Assembly: GCA_028287185.1 (NCBI GenBank)
Contig: JAQBQD010000224.1
Location: 1-60,245, forward strand
DNA: 60,245 nucleotides
Direction: 5' to 3'
DNA from: Gemmatimonadota bacterium
GTDB taxonomy: Bacteria; Gemmatimonadota; Gemmatimonadetes; Longimicrobiales; Longimicrobiaceae
Numbering within the stretch: position 1 is the first letter of the stretch; the number at the start of each line of letters is the position of its first letter. The notes under the pieces were generated by a model that was given only the letters and a program-made list of their open reading frames with translations, had not been told where the DNA came from and searched no databases. Below are positions 1 to 15,892 of the stretch, piece by piece. The translations under genes and the position numbers were made by a program.

Positions 1-3000
1 GCATGTACTGCAGGCGATCGGCTGGATACGAGGGGTCCAGCGGCACGTACGCGCCCCCGGCCTTGAGGACGGCGAGCACGGCGGCCACCATCTCCGGCCC
101 GCGCTCCACGCAGATGGCCACGCGCACCTCCGGCCCCACGCCGAGCGCGCGGAGGTGGTGCGCGAGGCGGTTGGCCCGCGCGTTCAACGCGGCGTAGCTC
201 CACCGCTCGTCGCCGAAGACGATCGCCTCCGCGTCCGGCGCCCGCTCCACCTGCTGCTCTAACAGCTCGTGGATGCACGATTCCGACGCGTACTCCGCCG
301 TCCGGCGGTTCCACGCCTCCAGCACCCGGGTGCGCTCGTCGCCCGACATCAGCGCCAGGCGCTCCACGGGGCGGCGCTCGTCCGCGGCCATCCCCGCCAG
401 CACGCGCCGCAGCGAATCCATCCAGCGCTCCACCGTGGCCCCGTCGAACAGGGCGGTGGAATACGTCACCTCGCCCGCGATCCCGTCGCCGGCCTCGCGC
501 AGGTTGAGCGACAGGTCGAACTTGGCCTGGGCCTGCTGCGCACCGGCAGCGACGGCCTCCACCGCCAGGCCCGGCAGCGACATCCCCGCGCCCGGCGTGT
601 TCTGCCAGGCGAAGACGGCCTGAAAGAGCGGGCTGTGCGAGAGGCTGCGGGCGGGGGCGACCAGATCCACCACCTGCTCGAAGGGGATGTCCTGGTGATG
701 CTGCGCCGCCAGCGCCCGCTCCTTCACCCGCCCCAGCAGCGCCGCCGCGGTGGGCGCGCCGGACAGGTCCACGCGCAGCGCCAGCGTGTTCACGAAGAAG
801 CCGATCAGCCCCTCCAGCTCCTGGCGCCCGCGGCCCGCCACGGGGCTGCCGATCACCACGTCGTCCTGGCCCGACAGCCGGCCCAGCAGGGTAGCAAGAC
901 CGGCCAGCAGCGTCATGTACAGCGTGGTCCCGTGGCGCCGCGACAGCGACCTGAGCCCCGCGGTGAGCTCCGCGTCCAGCTCCAGCCGGAGCATCGCCCC
1001 CGCGTGGTCCATCTGCGCGGGCCGCGGGCGGTCGGTGGGCAGCTCCAGCAGCTCCGGCGCGCCGGCCAGCGCTCCCGTCCAGTACTCCGCCTGCGCCTGC
1101 AGCACGTCGCCCTCCACCCAGCGCCGCTGCCACGCCGCGTAGTCGGCGTACTGCACCGGCAGCGCGGGCAGATGCGCTGGGCCGCCCTCGCGGTGCGCCC
1201 CGTACAGCGCGGAGAGCTCGCCGAAGAACACGCCCAGGGACCAGGCGTCGCTGACGATGTGGTGCGTGCTCAGCAGCAGCACGTGGTCGTCCGCCGCCAT
1301 CCGCACCAGGCTCCCGCGGATCAGCGGGCCGTGCTCCAGGTCGAAGGGCGCGCCCGCCTCGGCGGCCATCAGCGCCCGCAGGCCGGCGTCCGCGTCCGCG
1401 CGGCCCGCCAGGTCGTGCCGGGCAAGGGCGAACCCGGCGTCCGCCGGCGCGATGCGCTGCTCGGGAACGCCGTCCACCTGCGCGAAGGTGGTGCGCAGGG
1501 ACTCGTGTCGCGCAACCAGGTCGTGCAGCGCACGCGCCAGGGCCGCGTCGTCCAGCGCGCCCCGAAGGCGGCGGCCCGCGCGCAGGTGGTACGTTCCCCC
1601 CAGGTCGCGGAGCTGCTCCAGGAACCACAGCCGCTGCTGAGCGAAGGAGAGCGGAACCGGCCCCTGGCGCGGGGCCGGCTGGATGGGCGGAAGCTCCGCG
1701 GGCGCCGCGGTCCGCAGCTCCCGTGCGAAGTCCGCCAGCACGGGGCAGGTGAACAGGTCGCGCAGCCCCGCCTCCACCCGCAGCGTCTGCCGCACGCGCG
1801 AGATCACCTGCACGGCCAGCAGCGAGTGGCCGCCCAGGTCGAAGAAGCCGTCCCAGCGGCCCACGCGCTCCACGCGCAGCACCTGCGCCCAGATCGCCGC
1901 CAGCGCCTGCTCCACGTGCCCCACGGGCGCCTCGTACGCCCGCACCGCCACCGCGCCGCCCTCGGGTGCGGGGAGGGCCCTGCGGTCCAGCTTGCGGTTG
2001 GGCGTGAGCGGCCACTGCTCCATGCGCACGTACGCCGCCGGCACCATGTACGGAGGCAGCGCCTGGGCCAAGTGCGCGCGGAGCACCTCCGGCTCCACCG
2101 CCTCGCCCAGCCAGTACGCCACCAGGCGCGCCTCGCCGGGCCCGTCCTCCCGCACCAGCACGACGGCCTCGCGCACGGCGGGGTGCGCGGCCAGCCGCGC
2201 CTCCACCTCGCCGGGCTCCACGCGATAGCCGCGCACCTTGACCTGAAAGTCCATCCGGCCCAGGAACTCGATCGTCCCGTCCGCCCGCCAGCGGGCCCGG
2301 TCGCCGGTGCGGTACAGCCGCGCCCCGGGCTCGCCGCCGAAGGGATCGGCCACGAACCGCTCCGCCGTCTGGCCCGGCCGGTTCTGGTAGCCGTTGCCCA
2401 CGGGCGTGCCGCCAATGTGCAGCTCACCGGCCACCCCCACCGGCACCGGGCTCCCGCCGCGGTCCAGGATGTAGATGCGCCCGTTGGGGATGGGGCGCCC
2501 CGCCGGCACGGGCCGGTCCAGGTAGCGCGCCGGGTCCGGGTCCAGGCGGTGGAAGGCCACGATCCCGGAGCACTCCGTGGGGCCGTACAGGTTCACCAGC
2601 GCCGGCCGGGGCTCGGGAAGCTCCATCAGCTTGCGCGGCTGCACGGCCTCGCCCACCAGGACCACGGTCCGCATGCGCGCCAGCGTGCCGCCGCGGTCCG
2701 CCTCCACCAGCGACTGGAACGCCGTGGGGGTGAGGTTCACGGTGCTGATGCCGTGCGCGGCGATCTGCGCCACGATGGCGGGGGGATCGAACGGGTCGGC
2801 GGCCAGGTGAAGCTGCCCGCCCGCGAACAGGGGGGCGAACAGGTTGCGGTACGTGCCGTCGAAGCTGAACGACATCACCAGCAGCACGGCGTCGCGCTCG
2901 GTGATCCCCAGCTCGCGGCCATACCAGTGCACCAGGTTCAGGACCCTGTGGTGGATGGACGGCACGCCCTTGGGCTGGCCCGTGGAGCCCGACGTGTACG

Positions 3001-4951
3001 TCACGTACGCCGGATGGGCGGGCGTGAGCCCGCCGCGCGCCGGGTCGCACGCCGGCTGGTCCGCCCACGCGGGGGCGGGCGCGTCCAGCTCCAGAACGGG
3101 CACGCCGATGCCCCGGAATCGGTCCGCGACGTGGCCCTGCGCGAGCACGGCCGCCGGCGCGCTGTCGGCCAGCATGTACTCCAGCCGCTCCGCCGGGTAG
3201 CCCGGGTCCAGCGGCACGAACACCCCGCCCGCCTTGAGCACCGCGAGCACGCCCACCACCATCTCCAGGCTGCGCTCCACACACAGCCCCACGCGCACGT
3301 CCGGACCCACGCCCAGCGCACGGAGGTGGTGCGCCAGCCGGTTGGCGCGCGCGTTCAGCTCCGCGTACGTCAGGCTCCCGGCCGCGGACACCACCGCCGT
3401 GGAACGGGGCGTGCGCGCCGCCTGGGCCTCGAAGAGCTCGTGGATGCACGACGCGGCGGGATACTCCGCCCCGGTGCGGTTCCAATCCCGAAGCACGCGG
3501 GTGCGCTCGCTTTCGGGCATGAGCGCCAGCCGCTCCACCGGCCGGCTCTCGTCCGCCACCATCTCCTCCAGCGCCCGGCGCAGGTAGCCCGCCCAGCGTT
3601 CCACGGTCTCCCGCTCGAAGAGCGCCGTCGCGTAGGTCACCCCGCCGGTGATCCGCCCCTCGCGCTCGCCCACCGCCAGGGCAAGGTCCACCTTGGACCA
3701 CCCCGCCGGGGCCGCGGCCTCGGAAGTCACCTGCAGCCCGGCAAGCTCCAGGCGCTCACGCTGTGCGTTCTGCCAGGTGAACATCGCCTGGAAGAGCGGG
3801 CCGTACGCCATGCTGCGCGCGGGGTCCACCCGCTCCACCACCTGCTCGAAGGGGAGGTCCTGGTTGCGCTGCGTCTCCAGCGCGCGCCGCTTCACCCGTC
3901 CAAGCAGCTCCGCCACGGTGGGCGCGCCGGAAAGGTCCACCCGCACGGCCAGCGTGTTGGCGAAGAAGCCGACCAGCCCCTCCACCTCCCGCCGCCCGCG
4001 GTTGGCCGTGGGGGTGCCGATCACCATGTCGTCCTGCCCCGAGAGCCGGCCGAGCACGGCGGCCCACCCCGCCAGTATCGTCATGAACAGCGTCGTCCCG
4101 TGCCGCCGCGACAGCGCCTTGAGGGCCGCCGTCAGCTCCTCGTCCAGCACCACCTCCAGCCGCGCCCCCGCGTGGTCCATCTCCGCCGGCCTCGCGTGGT
4201 CGGTGGGCAGCTCCAGCAGCTCCGGCGCGCCGGCCAGCGCCTGCGCCCAGTAGTCCGCCTGCCCCCGCAGGAGGTCGCCATCCATCCAGCGCCGCTGCCA
4301 CGCCGCGTAGTCGGCGTACTGCACCGCCGGCGGGGGGAGCGGGTCCGGGCCGCCCTGGCGGAACGCGCCGTAGAGCGCGCCCAGCTCGCGGTTGAGCACC
4401 CCCATCGACCAGCCGTCGCTCACGATGTGGTGCATCGTGAGCAGCAGCACGTGGTCGTCCGCTGCCAGCCGCACCAGCCGGCCGCGGATGAGGGGTCCCC
4501 GCTCCAGGTCGAAGGGGCCGCGCGCCTCCTCCGCCGTCACCCGGTCCAGCTCGGCTTCCGCCTCCGTCCACCCGTGCAGATCGTGTTCGAGCAGGCGGAA
4601 TCCCACGTCCGCGGGCGCGATGCGCTGCTCGGGGATGCCGTCCACCGCGGCGAAGGTCGTGCGGAGCGCCTCGTGCCGGGCCACGATCCCGTCCAGCGCG
4701 CGCCCCAGCGCGGCGCGGTCCAGCGCGCCTCGCATCCGCAGGCGCATGGGCATGTGGTACGTAGCGCCCAGGCTGCCCATCTGCTCCACGAACCACAGCC
4801 CCTGCTGGGCCAGGGACAGCGGCAGCCGCTCGTCGCGCCGCGCCCGCTCGATGGGCGGAAGCTCCGCCCGCTCCCCCACCACGTCGCGGGCCCGCGCCAG
4901 CTTCAGCAGTTCCCGGCGCTGGTCCAGGGTCAGTTCGGCGACGGAGTTCAT
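1..4951 (-). CDS. Non-ribosomal peptide synthetase, second subunit (C-A-T-C-A..., runs off the left edge)
   Basis: The gene reads leftwards from an ATG at 4951 (MNSVAELTLDQRRELL) and stays open to base 2, giving 1650 codons; the C-terminus is outside the window. Order seen: condensation domain with HHIVSDGWSMG near residue 175; adenylation domain with YTSGSTGQPKG near 655 and YRTGDRARW, then NRKLDRRALP; carrier with DLGGHSLLAVQV near 1040; second condensation domain with HHIVSDAWSLG near 1231; then the first hundred residues of another adenylation domain (SCIHELLEQQ onwards). It follows the other synthetase gene by 163 bp on the same strand. By alignment to GrsA the pocket of the complete A domain reads about D-G-R-N-V-V-L-G-I, which I cannot match to a known substrate. 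No epimerase or thioesterase is seen. There is no clear Shine-Dalgarno site before the ATG, so the start is likely but not certain. Confidence 0.93.
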   Translation of the reverse strand, partial: MNSVAELTLDQRRELLKLARARDVVGERAELPPIERARRDERLPLSLAQQGLWFVEQMGSLGATYHMPMRLRMRGALDRAALGRALDGIVARHEALRTTFAAVDGIPEQRIAPADVGFRLLEHDLHGWTEAEAELDRVTAEEARGPFDLERGPLIRGRLVRLAADDHVLLLTMHHIVSDGWSMGVLNRELGALYGAFRQGGPDPLPPPAVQYADYAAWQRRWMDGDLLRGQADYWAQALAGAPELLELPTDHARPAEMDHAGARLEVVLDEELTAALKALSRRHGTTLFMTILAGWAAVLGRLSGQDDMVIGTPTANRGRREVEGLVGFFANTLAVRVDLSGAPTVAELLGRVKRRALETQRNQDLPFEQVVERVDPARSMAYGPLFQAMFTWQNAQRERLELAGLQVTSEAAAPAGWSKVDLALAVGEREGRITGGVTYATALFERETVERWAGYLRRALEEMVADESRPVERLALMPESERTRVLRDWNRTGAEYPAASCIHELFEAQAARTPRSTAVVSAAGSLTYAELNARANRLAHHLRALGVGPDVRVGLCVERSLEMVVGVLAVLKAGGVFVPLDPGYPAERLEYMLADSAPAAVLAQGHVADRFRGIGVPVLELDAPAPAWADQPACDPARGGLTPAHPAYVTYTSGSTGQPKGVPSIHHRVLNLVHWYGRELGITERDAVLLVMSFSFDGTYRNLFAPLFAGGQLHLAADPFDPPAIVAQIAAHGISTVNLTPTAFQSLVEADRGGTLARMRTVVLVGEAVQPRKLMELPEPRPALVNLYGPTECSGIVAFHRLDPDPARYLDRPVPAGRPIPNGRIYILDRGGSPVPVGVAGELHIGGTPVGNGYQNRPGQTAERFVADPFGGEPGARLYRTGDRARWRADGTIEFLGRMDFQVKVRGYRVEPGEVEARLAAHPAVREAVVLVREDGPGEARLVAYWLGEAVEPEVLRAHLAQALPPYMVPAAYVRMEQWPLTPNRKLDRRALPAPEGGAVAVRAYEAPVGHVEQALAAIWAQVLRVERVGRWDGFFDLGGHSLLAVQVISRVRQTLRVEAGLRDLFTCPVLADFARELRTAAPAELPPIQPAPRQGPVPLSFAQQRLWFLEQLRDLGGTYHLRAGRRLRGALDDAALARALHDLVARHESLRTTFAQVDGVPEQRIAPADAGFALARHDLAGRADADAGLRALMAAEAGAPFDLEHGPLIRGSLVRMAADDHVLLLSTHHIVSDAWSLGVFFGELSALYGAHREGGPAHLPALPVQYADYAAWQRRWVEGDVLQAQAEYWTGALAGAPELLELPTDRPRPAQMDHAGAMLRLELDAELTAGLRSLSRRHGTTLYMTLLAGLATLLGRLSGQDDVVIGSPVAGRGRQELEGLIGFFVNTLALRVDLSGAPTAAALLGRVKERALAAQHHQDIPFEQVVDLVAPARSLSHSPLFQAVFAWQNTPGAGMSLPGLAVEAVAAGAQQAQAKFDLSLNLREAGDGIAGEVTYSTALFDGATVERWMDSLRRVLAGMAADERRPVERLALMSGDERTRVLEAWNRRTAEYASESCIHELLEQQVERAPDAEAIVFGDERWSYAALNARANRLAHHLRALGVGPEVRVAICVERGPEMVAAVLAVLKAGGAYVPLDPSYPADRLQYM

Positions 4952-5114
4952 GAGGTGGGGAGGCCCGTGGATGGGGTGTGTGCGGCGCGCACGGATCTCC
5001 CCGCGCCCTGCGGAGCGGCGGCGCGGGGAAAGACGCCGATGCGGCGGGCGGATCCCGCCCCCGGTGCCGGCGAACCGCCCCGCCGGGTGGGGAGCCCGTG
5101 AGGAAGGCGGCCGG

Positions 5115-10991
<5,877 letters not shown>

Positions 10992-11401
10992 CAGCCGGTT
11001 CTTCTCGATTCAGATGTTGCGGGAGTGGTGCGGCTCCGCCCTGCGGAATGCCCTCGCACGCGGGGATGGGGGGAGGCGACCCGCCGCCGATGCCGCGTGA
11101 GCGGCGGTCGCGGGGTGAGGCCGGTCCGGCGCCCCTTCCGTGCGGGTGCTCCCACCTCGTTCGCCGACGCGCGAGCCCGGTCCCACACACCAGTTTTATG
11201 CCGGAAATATCAGGAACCGGCAGCAAAGGAGAGTGTGAAACACGGTGCGGCTCCCACACCTGCTCCCCCGCCCTTCCATCCCTTCGGCGGTCCCGGCGCT
11301 TCCCGGTGCACGTGCCGCACGGGAGCCGCCCACGAGGGGCCAGCATCCGCATGACACACCAGAAAGGCCCGCTGCGCCTGGGAAACGGATGAGGGAGCGC
11401 A

Positions 11402-11430
11402 AATATAACTGTCGCAAACCATTGGTTCAA
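11402..11430 (-). promoter_or_regulatory. Sigma70-type promoter for the NRPS genes
   Basis: On the minus strand TTGAAC (11430-11425) and TATATT (11407-11402) are separated by exactly 17 bp. This is the most AT-rich patch of the intergenic region and points at the synthetase gene starting at 10991, leaving a leader of about 400 nt. The same arrangement with very similar flanking bases (TTGAAC ... CAGTTATATT) recurs before the racemase at 18928-18955. Seen in sequence; function inferred. Confidence 0.7.
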
Positions 11431-12052
11431 CCCACCCGGCCCGGCTAATCCACCTCCAGGGCTCGGTCCCCCGCTGCAACCACACGGCGACTACCCTTTT
11501 TCGAGGAGGCGTGTAGGTACCGCCATCCGCGCACTCCGCAGCGCCTGGCCGGCCGGAAACTGCCCATTGGTCTTGTGGCGCGCAACGGGCGCAGAATGCG
11601 CGACACCAGTGCAACCGCAAGGCGGCGGAGCAGCCGGCGTGCGGGCGCGGCACAGGGATGGGCGGCGGCGGGTCCGCCTGGACCGGGGCCGCCGCACCCA
11701 CGCGAGCACGCCCGTCGCACCACTTCCGCGCCCCCCCTGCGCCGACGCGTTCGGGGATGGGATGCGGGGGGCAGACGCGGCCGCCGGGGAGGTCTGCATC
11801 CACCCCCGGCATGCCGGCCTGCACCGGGCTGCGCCCCCGCCGCCGAAGGACGGCACCCGGAGCTCACCTCCGCGAAGCGGCGGGGATCGCGCATCGGGGA
11901 AGGACGTGCGCCGGACGCCGATGGGCGGCTGGAGCTCCCGGGGTGCAGGGACCGCGCGGCCGGCCCGGGGGAGGGCGGCGGACCGGGCGGGAGGCTTTCA
12001 CGCGGAGGCGGAGAGCACGTTCGCGGGCAGGGACATTTGTTTCCGCGACCGC

Positions 12053-12081
12053 TTGCCTGCCGGCCCACCATCCGTTAAAGT
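12053..12081 (+). promoter_or_regulatory. Candidate promoter for the ABC exporter/HlyD genes
   Basis: TTGCCT (12053-12058), 17-bp spacer, TAAAGT (12076-12081), about 225 bp ahead of the exporter start. It is less close to consensus than the NRPS promoter on the other strand but correctly spaced and in an AT-richer pocket. Confidence 0.4.
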
Positions 12082-12307
12082 TGTGTCCGATTACGATGGT
12101 GAGCCCCGGCGGACGCTGCGCCGGGCCCGTCCCTCGGCGGCTCCGGCGCTGCCCTTCGGCGCGCCAGCGTGCGGGACGTCCGTCCGCCGCCGATCGCCTC
12201 CCCGGGCATCCGGTTCCGTCCGCTGCCCCCCGCGTTCGGATGCGGGCACGTCGTCCCGTTCCGCCCGGGCGCGGCGGGTGCGCACCGTACACGATCACCA
12301 GGCCCCG

Positions 12308-14113
12308 ATGCCGCGAGCCCCGCTCCAGCTTCCTGCGCTTCGCGAAGCGCTGAGCCAGTACGTGAACCTGCTGGTGCTGCTGCGGTCGTACTGGGGAAGC
12401 CTTCTCCGGAGCGCGCTGCTGGGGCTGCTGATCGCCATGGTGAGCATGGCGCCGCCCTACCTGTCCAAGCTCCTGATCGACGAGGTGTATCCCGCGCGGG
12501 ACCGGGTGCTCATGGAGGTGCTGATCGCGGGCCTGCTGGCGCTGGCCGTCACGGTGGCCGCGATGGACGGGATCCGCAGCTACTTCCAGACGCACGTGAG
12601 CGCGCGGCTCACGAGCGCGGCCACGCTCCACTTCTTCAACCACCTGCAGCACCTGCGGCCGCGCTTCTTCGAGCAGCGCCAGGTCGGCGAGGTGATGAGC
12701 CGGTTCGGCGACGTGCGCGTGGCGCTCGCCTCGGTGGCGCGGGGCATGGGCACGGTGTTCGTCCAGGGCATGTACCTGGTCCTCGTCCCCGTCTTCCTCT
12801 TCGTGCTGGAGTGGCGGCTGGCCCTGGTCGTCGTGGGCTTCGGGGTGCTGACGGTCGTCGTCACGCTCCTGTCCGCGCGGGTCCTGCGCAACTACTACGT
12901 GCGCACCGCCGAGGCCCAGGCCGACCTGCGCGGGTTCCAGGTGGAGGCGCTCAGCCATACGCGCACCCTCAAGGTGCTCTCCGTGGAGCACCTGGTCTTC
13001 GACCGCGCCCGCACCCAGTCCGACGTCGCGCTCGAGCACGAGCTCCACGCCGGGGCGGTGGGAGAGGGGTTCAACTTCCTCACCACCCTGGTGGCCGCCA
13101 TCGGCGCCGCGGCGCTGACCTGGTACGCATGGACGCTGATCCTCCGCCACGAGATGACGCTGGGCGAGTACGTGGCGTTCATGGCGTACGTGGCCTTCTT
13201 CTCCCAGCCCCTGTCGCGCATCAGCCGCATGTTCCAGGTCATGCAGCAGGCGGGGGTGAGCCTGGCCCGCATGTTCGAATACCTGGAGGAGACGCCGGAG
13301 CAGGACCCCGTTGCCGCGTACCGCGAGCCGCCGCCCGTGCGGCACCGGCTGCGGGGCCGCGTGGAGCTGCGCGGCGTGGCGTTCGGCTACACCGCCCAGG
13401 AGCCGGTGCTGCACGACATCGACCTGGTCCTCGAGCCGGAAGCGCTGACGGCCGTGGTCGGGCAGAGCGGCACGGGAAAGAGCTCGCTCCTCCGCCTCAT
13501 CTGCCGCTTCGAGGAGCCCGTCCAGGGAACCATCCTGTACGACGGCATCAGCGGCGGCGAGATCCCCCTCCGGGACGTACGCAGCCAGATCTCCGTGGTG
13601 TGGCAGGACGCCAGCCTCTTCAAGGGGACCATCTGGGAGAACCTGACCCTGGGTGCGTCCAGCCCCGCCCGCAGCGCCGTGGACGACGTGGTGGGCGTCT
13701 GCCGGCTCGACGAGATGCTGACCCGGCTTCCGAAGGGATACGACACGTCGGTGGCCGAATGGGGCGCCAGCCTGTCCGCCGGCCAGCGCCAGCGGGTGGC
13801 GCTGGCGCGCGCGCTCATCCGCGACACCCCCATCCTGCTCATGGACGAAGCCACGTCCAACATCGACCAGCAGACGGAGAGCGCCATCCTGAGCGACCTG
13901 TTCGCCCGCCGCGCCAACCTCACCACCCTCTTCGTGACCCACCGCGTGGGCACGGTCTCGTCCGCCGACAAGGTGTGCGTCATGCGGCAGGGAAGGATCG
14001 TGGGGCTGGGCTCGCACGAGTCGCTGCTGGAGTCCTGCGGCACGTACATCGACATGGTGAACGCAGGCGCGGCCAACCCCGGCCGCCTGCAGCTCGTGGG
14101 GGCCCGGCCCTGA
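12308..14113 (+). CDS. ABC exporter, fused membrane and ATPase domains
   Basis: About 601 residues from the ATG at 12308 (MPRAPLQLPALREAL). Longer in-frame starts exist upstream, but the added stretch is Arg/Gly/Pro-rich and looks non-coding. The first 320 residues form a six-helix exporter membrane domain (LLGLLIAMVSMAPPYLSKLL first helix). The ATPase follows with Walker A VVGQSGTGKSSLL near 385, signature LSAGQRQRVALARAL near 488, Walker B ILLMDEATSNID near 510 and H-loop LFVTHRVG. It resembles bacteriocin/peptide exporters (NHLM/LahT-like) without the C39 peptidase domain. The next gene, 25 bp on, is a HlyD-type adaptor, so the two probably form an export machine for the NRPS product through the inner membrane. 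Substrate assignment is from context only. Confidence 0.93.
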   Translation: MPRAPLQLPALREALSQYVNLLVLLRSYWGSLLRSALLGLLIAMVSMAPPYLSKLLIDEVYPARDRVLMEVLIAGLLALAVTVAAMDGIRSYFQTHVSARLTSAATLHFFNHLQHLRPRFFEQRQVGEVMSRFGDVRVALASVARGMGTVFVQGMYLVLVPVFLFVLEWRLALVVVGFGVLTVVVTLLSARVLRNYYVRTAEAQADLRGFQVEALSHTRTLKVLSVEHLVFDRARTQSDVALEHELHAGAVGEGFNFLTTLVAAIGAAALTWYAWTLILRHEMTLGEYVAFMAYVAFFSQPLSRISRMFQVMQQAGVSLARMFEYLEETPEQDPVAAYREPPPVRHRLRGRVELRGVAFGYTAQEPVLHDIDLVLEPEALTAVVGQSGTGKSSLLRLICRFEEPVQGTILYDGISGGEIPLRDVRSQISVVWQDASLFKGTIWENLTLGASSPARSAVDDVVGVCRLDEMLTRLPKGYDTSVAEWGASLSAGQRQRVALARALIRDTPILLMDEATSNIDQQTESAILSDLFARRANLTTLFVTHRVGTVSSADKVCVMRQGRIVGLGSHESLLESCGTYIDMVNAGAANPGRLQLVGARP

Positions 14114-14138
14114 TGGCCCGCCTCAGCCCCGGCCGCCG

Positions 14139-15353
14139 ATGAGCCCGACGACCTCGGCGCCTGCCCGGCGAAAGGTCCTTCTCCCCGAGACCCGCAATCC
14201 CGGAATGGTCGGGGGGCGGTGGATCGCGCGCGCGGTCGGCCTCACGCTGGGCCTCTTCTCCCTGCTGCTGGCCGGCGCCACGGCCGCGGCGGTGACCATC
14301 CGGATGAACGTGACGGTGGATGGCTGGGGCGTGCTCCAGCCGGCGCAGGTCTGGTCCGTCCGCAGCGACGAGACGGGAGTGGTGCGCGACGTCCTGGTCC
14401 GGATGGGCGACACCGTGCGGGCCGGGCAGGCGATCGCGCGGCTGGACACGGCGCAGCTCTCCTCGGAGCTGGACCAGCTCCGCTCGCGCCGCCGCGTCCT
14501 GGCGCTGGACCTGCGCCTGGCGCGGACCTCGGTGCCGCTGGAGGCGCGCTCGGTGGCCGAGCGCAGCGCCGGGGCCGACGCCGAGCTGGTGCGCGCCAAC
14601 GCGGCGCTCCGCCAGCGCCTGGTGGAGCACGGCTTCGAGCCCGACGTCCAGGCGGTGCGGCGAACCTACCGCCTGGGCAGCAACGTGGCCGTCGACGGGG
14701 CGCTGGCCGCCGTGATGACGGCCGAGGCCGCCGCCCGCGCCGCGCGCGTGGAGGCCGAGCGCCTGGGCCTCAAGCCCATCGAGCAGAGCCGCCAGCAGGA
14801 GCTGATGGCCGAGATGGACGTCCAGATCGCCGCCGTCCAGAAGCGGCTCGCGCGGCTCACGCTGTACGCGCCCGCGGCCGGTGTCGTGCTCACGGACGGG
14901 CTGGAGCGGCTTTCCGGACAGGTGCTGAAGGAGGGCGAAACCCTCCTGGAGGTGGGCGGGGACGACGACTGGCGCGCGGAGCTGCTGGTGGCCGAGCGCG
15001 ACGTCTCGCGCATCCGCGTGGGCGACGCCGTGCAGGTGGAGCTCAGGGCCTTCGGCCGGGTGAACGCGCCGGAAATCCGCGGACGGGTGCTGACGGTGGG
15101 CGCCGAGCCCGCGCGCGGGGTCACGCAGGCGGAGAACCGCATGTTCCCCGTGATGGTGCGGCTGGACCGCGGCGACCTGAAGGCGGTGGGCGCGGAGCGG
15201 CTGCGGCGCGGCTACTCGGCGAGCGCCAAGGTGGTCACCCGCTCCGAACGGCTGATCACCCGCATCTGGGAGTACCTGCTCCGCCGCACGGAGTGGGAGC
15301 GGGAGGCTCCCGTGCAGGAGCCGGCGCAGAGCGGGGCCGAGACCAGCCCGTAG
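14139..15353 (+). CDS. HlyD-family membrane fusion (periplasmic adaptor) protein
   Basis: 404 residues, start ATG 14139. A short cytoplasmic N-terminus is followed by one membrane helix (about residues 30-52, VGLTLGLFSLLLAGATAAAV). Then comes the first half of a lipoyl/barrel-sandwich domain (GVVRDVLVRMGDTVRAGQAI), a helical hairpin rich in Ala/Glu/Arg, the second lipoyl half (RLTLYAPAAGVVL) and a beta-barrel region (ELLVAERDVSRIRVGDAV). This is the standard architecture of adaptors that link an inner-membrane exporter to an outer-membrane channel. It is encoded 25 bp after the ABC exporter and surely works with it. No TolC-like outer-membrane channel gene is visible in the window. Confidence 0.92.
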   Translation: MSPTTSAPARRKVLLPETRNPGMVGGRWIARAVGLTLGLFSLLLAGATAAAVTIRMNVTVDGWGVLQPAQVWSVRSDETGVVRDVLVRMGDTVRAGQAIARLDTAQLSSELDQLRSRRRVLALDLRLARTSVPLEARSVAERSAGADAELVRANAALRQRLVEHGFEPDVQAVRRTYRLGSNVAVDGALAAVMTAEAAARAARVEAERLGLKPIEQSRQQELMAEMDVQIAAVQKRLARLTLYAPAAGVVLTDGLERLSGQVLKEGETLLEVGGDDDWRAELLVAERDVSRIRVGDAVQVELRAFGRVNAPEIRGRVLTVGAEPARGVTQAENRMFPVMVRLDRGDLKAVGAERLRRGYSASAKVVTRSERLITRIWEYLLRRTEWEREAPVQEPAQSGAETSP

Positions 15354-15641
15354 CGGCGCCGGCTCCGCTCCGGCCGCGTCGCCCTGCGGGGTGCATGCCG
15401 CGGGTAGCCGCGGAGGGCGCGCTGCGCGAGTCGGCGCTGTCCCCGGAACAGAAGCTTTGGGGCCTTCGCGGTACTCCGTCCCACGCGTGACGGGAACGTC
15501 GATCCCGCTACAAGGGTTGTGTTTGTCGGATCACGCCCATTAGCTTGTTTCCATCTGAGCATCTTTATCCGACACTGTTTGCGGCGCCGGTCCGCCGGAT
15601 CGCGCCCTCGCCGACCCGGCCCCACCCCAGCGAAGGAACGC

Positions 15642-15854
15642 ATGCCGACCGATGCGACGGAAGACACCCGCACCTACGTGGTCCTGGTGAACCACGAGGA
15701 GCAGTACTCGCTCTGGCTGGCGGACCGGGAGATCCCGCTCGGCTGGTCCGCCGTGGGCAAGCCGGGCTCCAGGGAGGAGTGCCTGGCGTACGTCGACGCG
15801 GTGTGGACCGACATGACGCCGCTGAGCCTGCGCAGGCAGACCGCCGCGGGCTGA
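15642..15854 (+). CDS. MbtH-like NRPS accessory protein
   Basis: 70 residues from ATG 15642 (MPTDATEDTRTYVVLVNHEE), preceded by AAGGA. It matches the MbtH family closely: NHEEQYSLWLADREIPLGW, GKPGSREECLAYVDAVWTDM and P.SLR at the end. The usual Pro after SLW is Leu here. MbtH proteins bind adenylation domains and are often needed for their solubility or activity. Its presence inside this cluster supports active synthetases at 10991-1. It lies 38 bp ahead of the aminotransferase, with which it is probably co-transcribed. About 290 bp upstream of it holds no gene. Confidence 0.95.
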   Translation: MPTDATEDTRTYVVLVNHEEQYSLWLADREIPLGWSAVGKPGSREECLAYVDAVWTDMTPLSLRRQTAAG

Positions 15855-15892
15855 GCCGGCCCGGGACCGACCTTGCCCCTTCTCGAGGAGCC

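Larger units (their letters stand above)
10992..12307. other. 1.3 kb divergent intergenic region between NRPS and exporter genes
   Basis: No convincing gene on either strand: the open frames are Arg/Pro/Ala-rich with no recognisable domain. It holds the minus-strand promoter at 11402-11430, a plus-strand promoter candidate at 12053-12081, and a small inverted repeat TGCCGG (11199-11204) / CCGGCA (11217-11222) inside the NRPS leader. The long leader could carry regulation, but I see no known riboswitch. Confidence 0.6.

Noticed and set aside
11196-12307. Several open frames in the NRPS/ABC divergent gap
   Set aside because: Arg/Pro-rich, no ribosome sites or homology-like motifs; the exporter start at 12308 fits the domain better than the longer upstream start.
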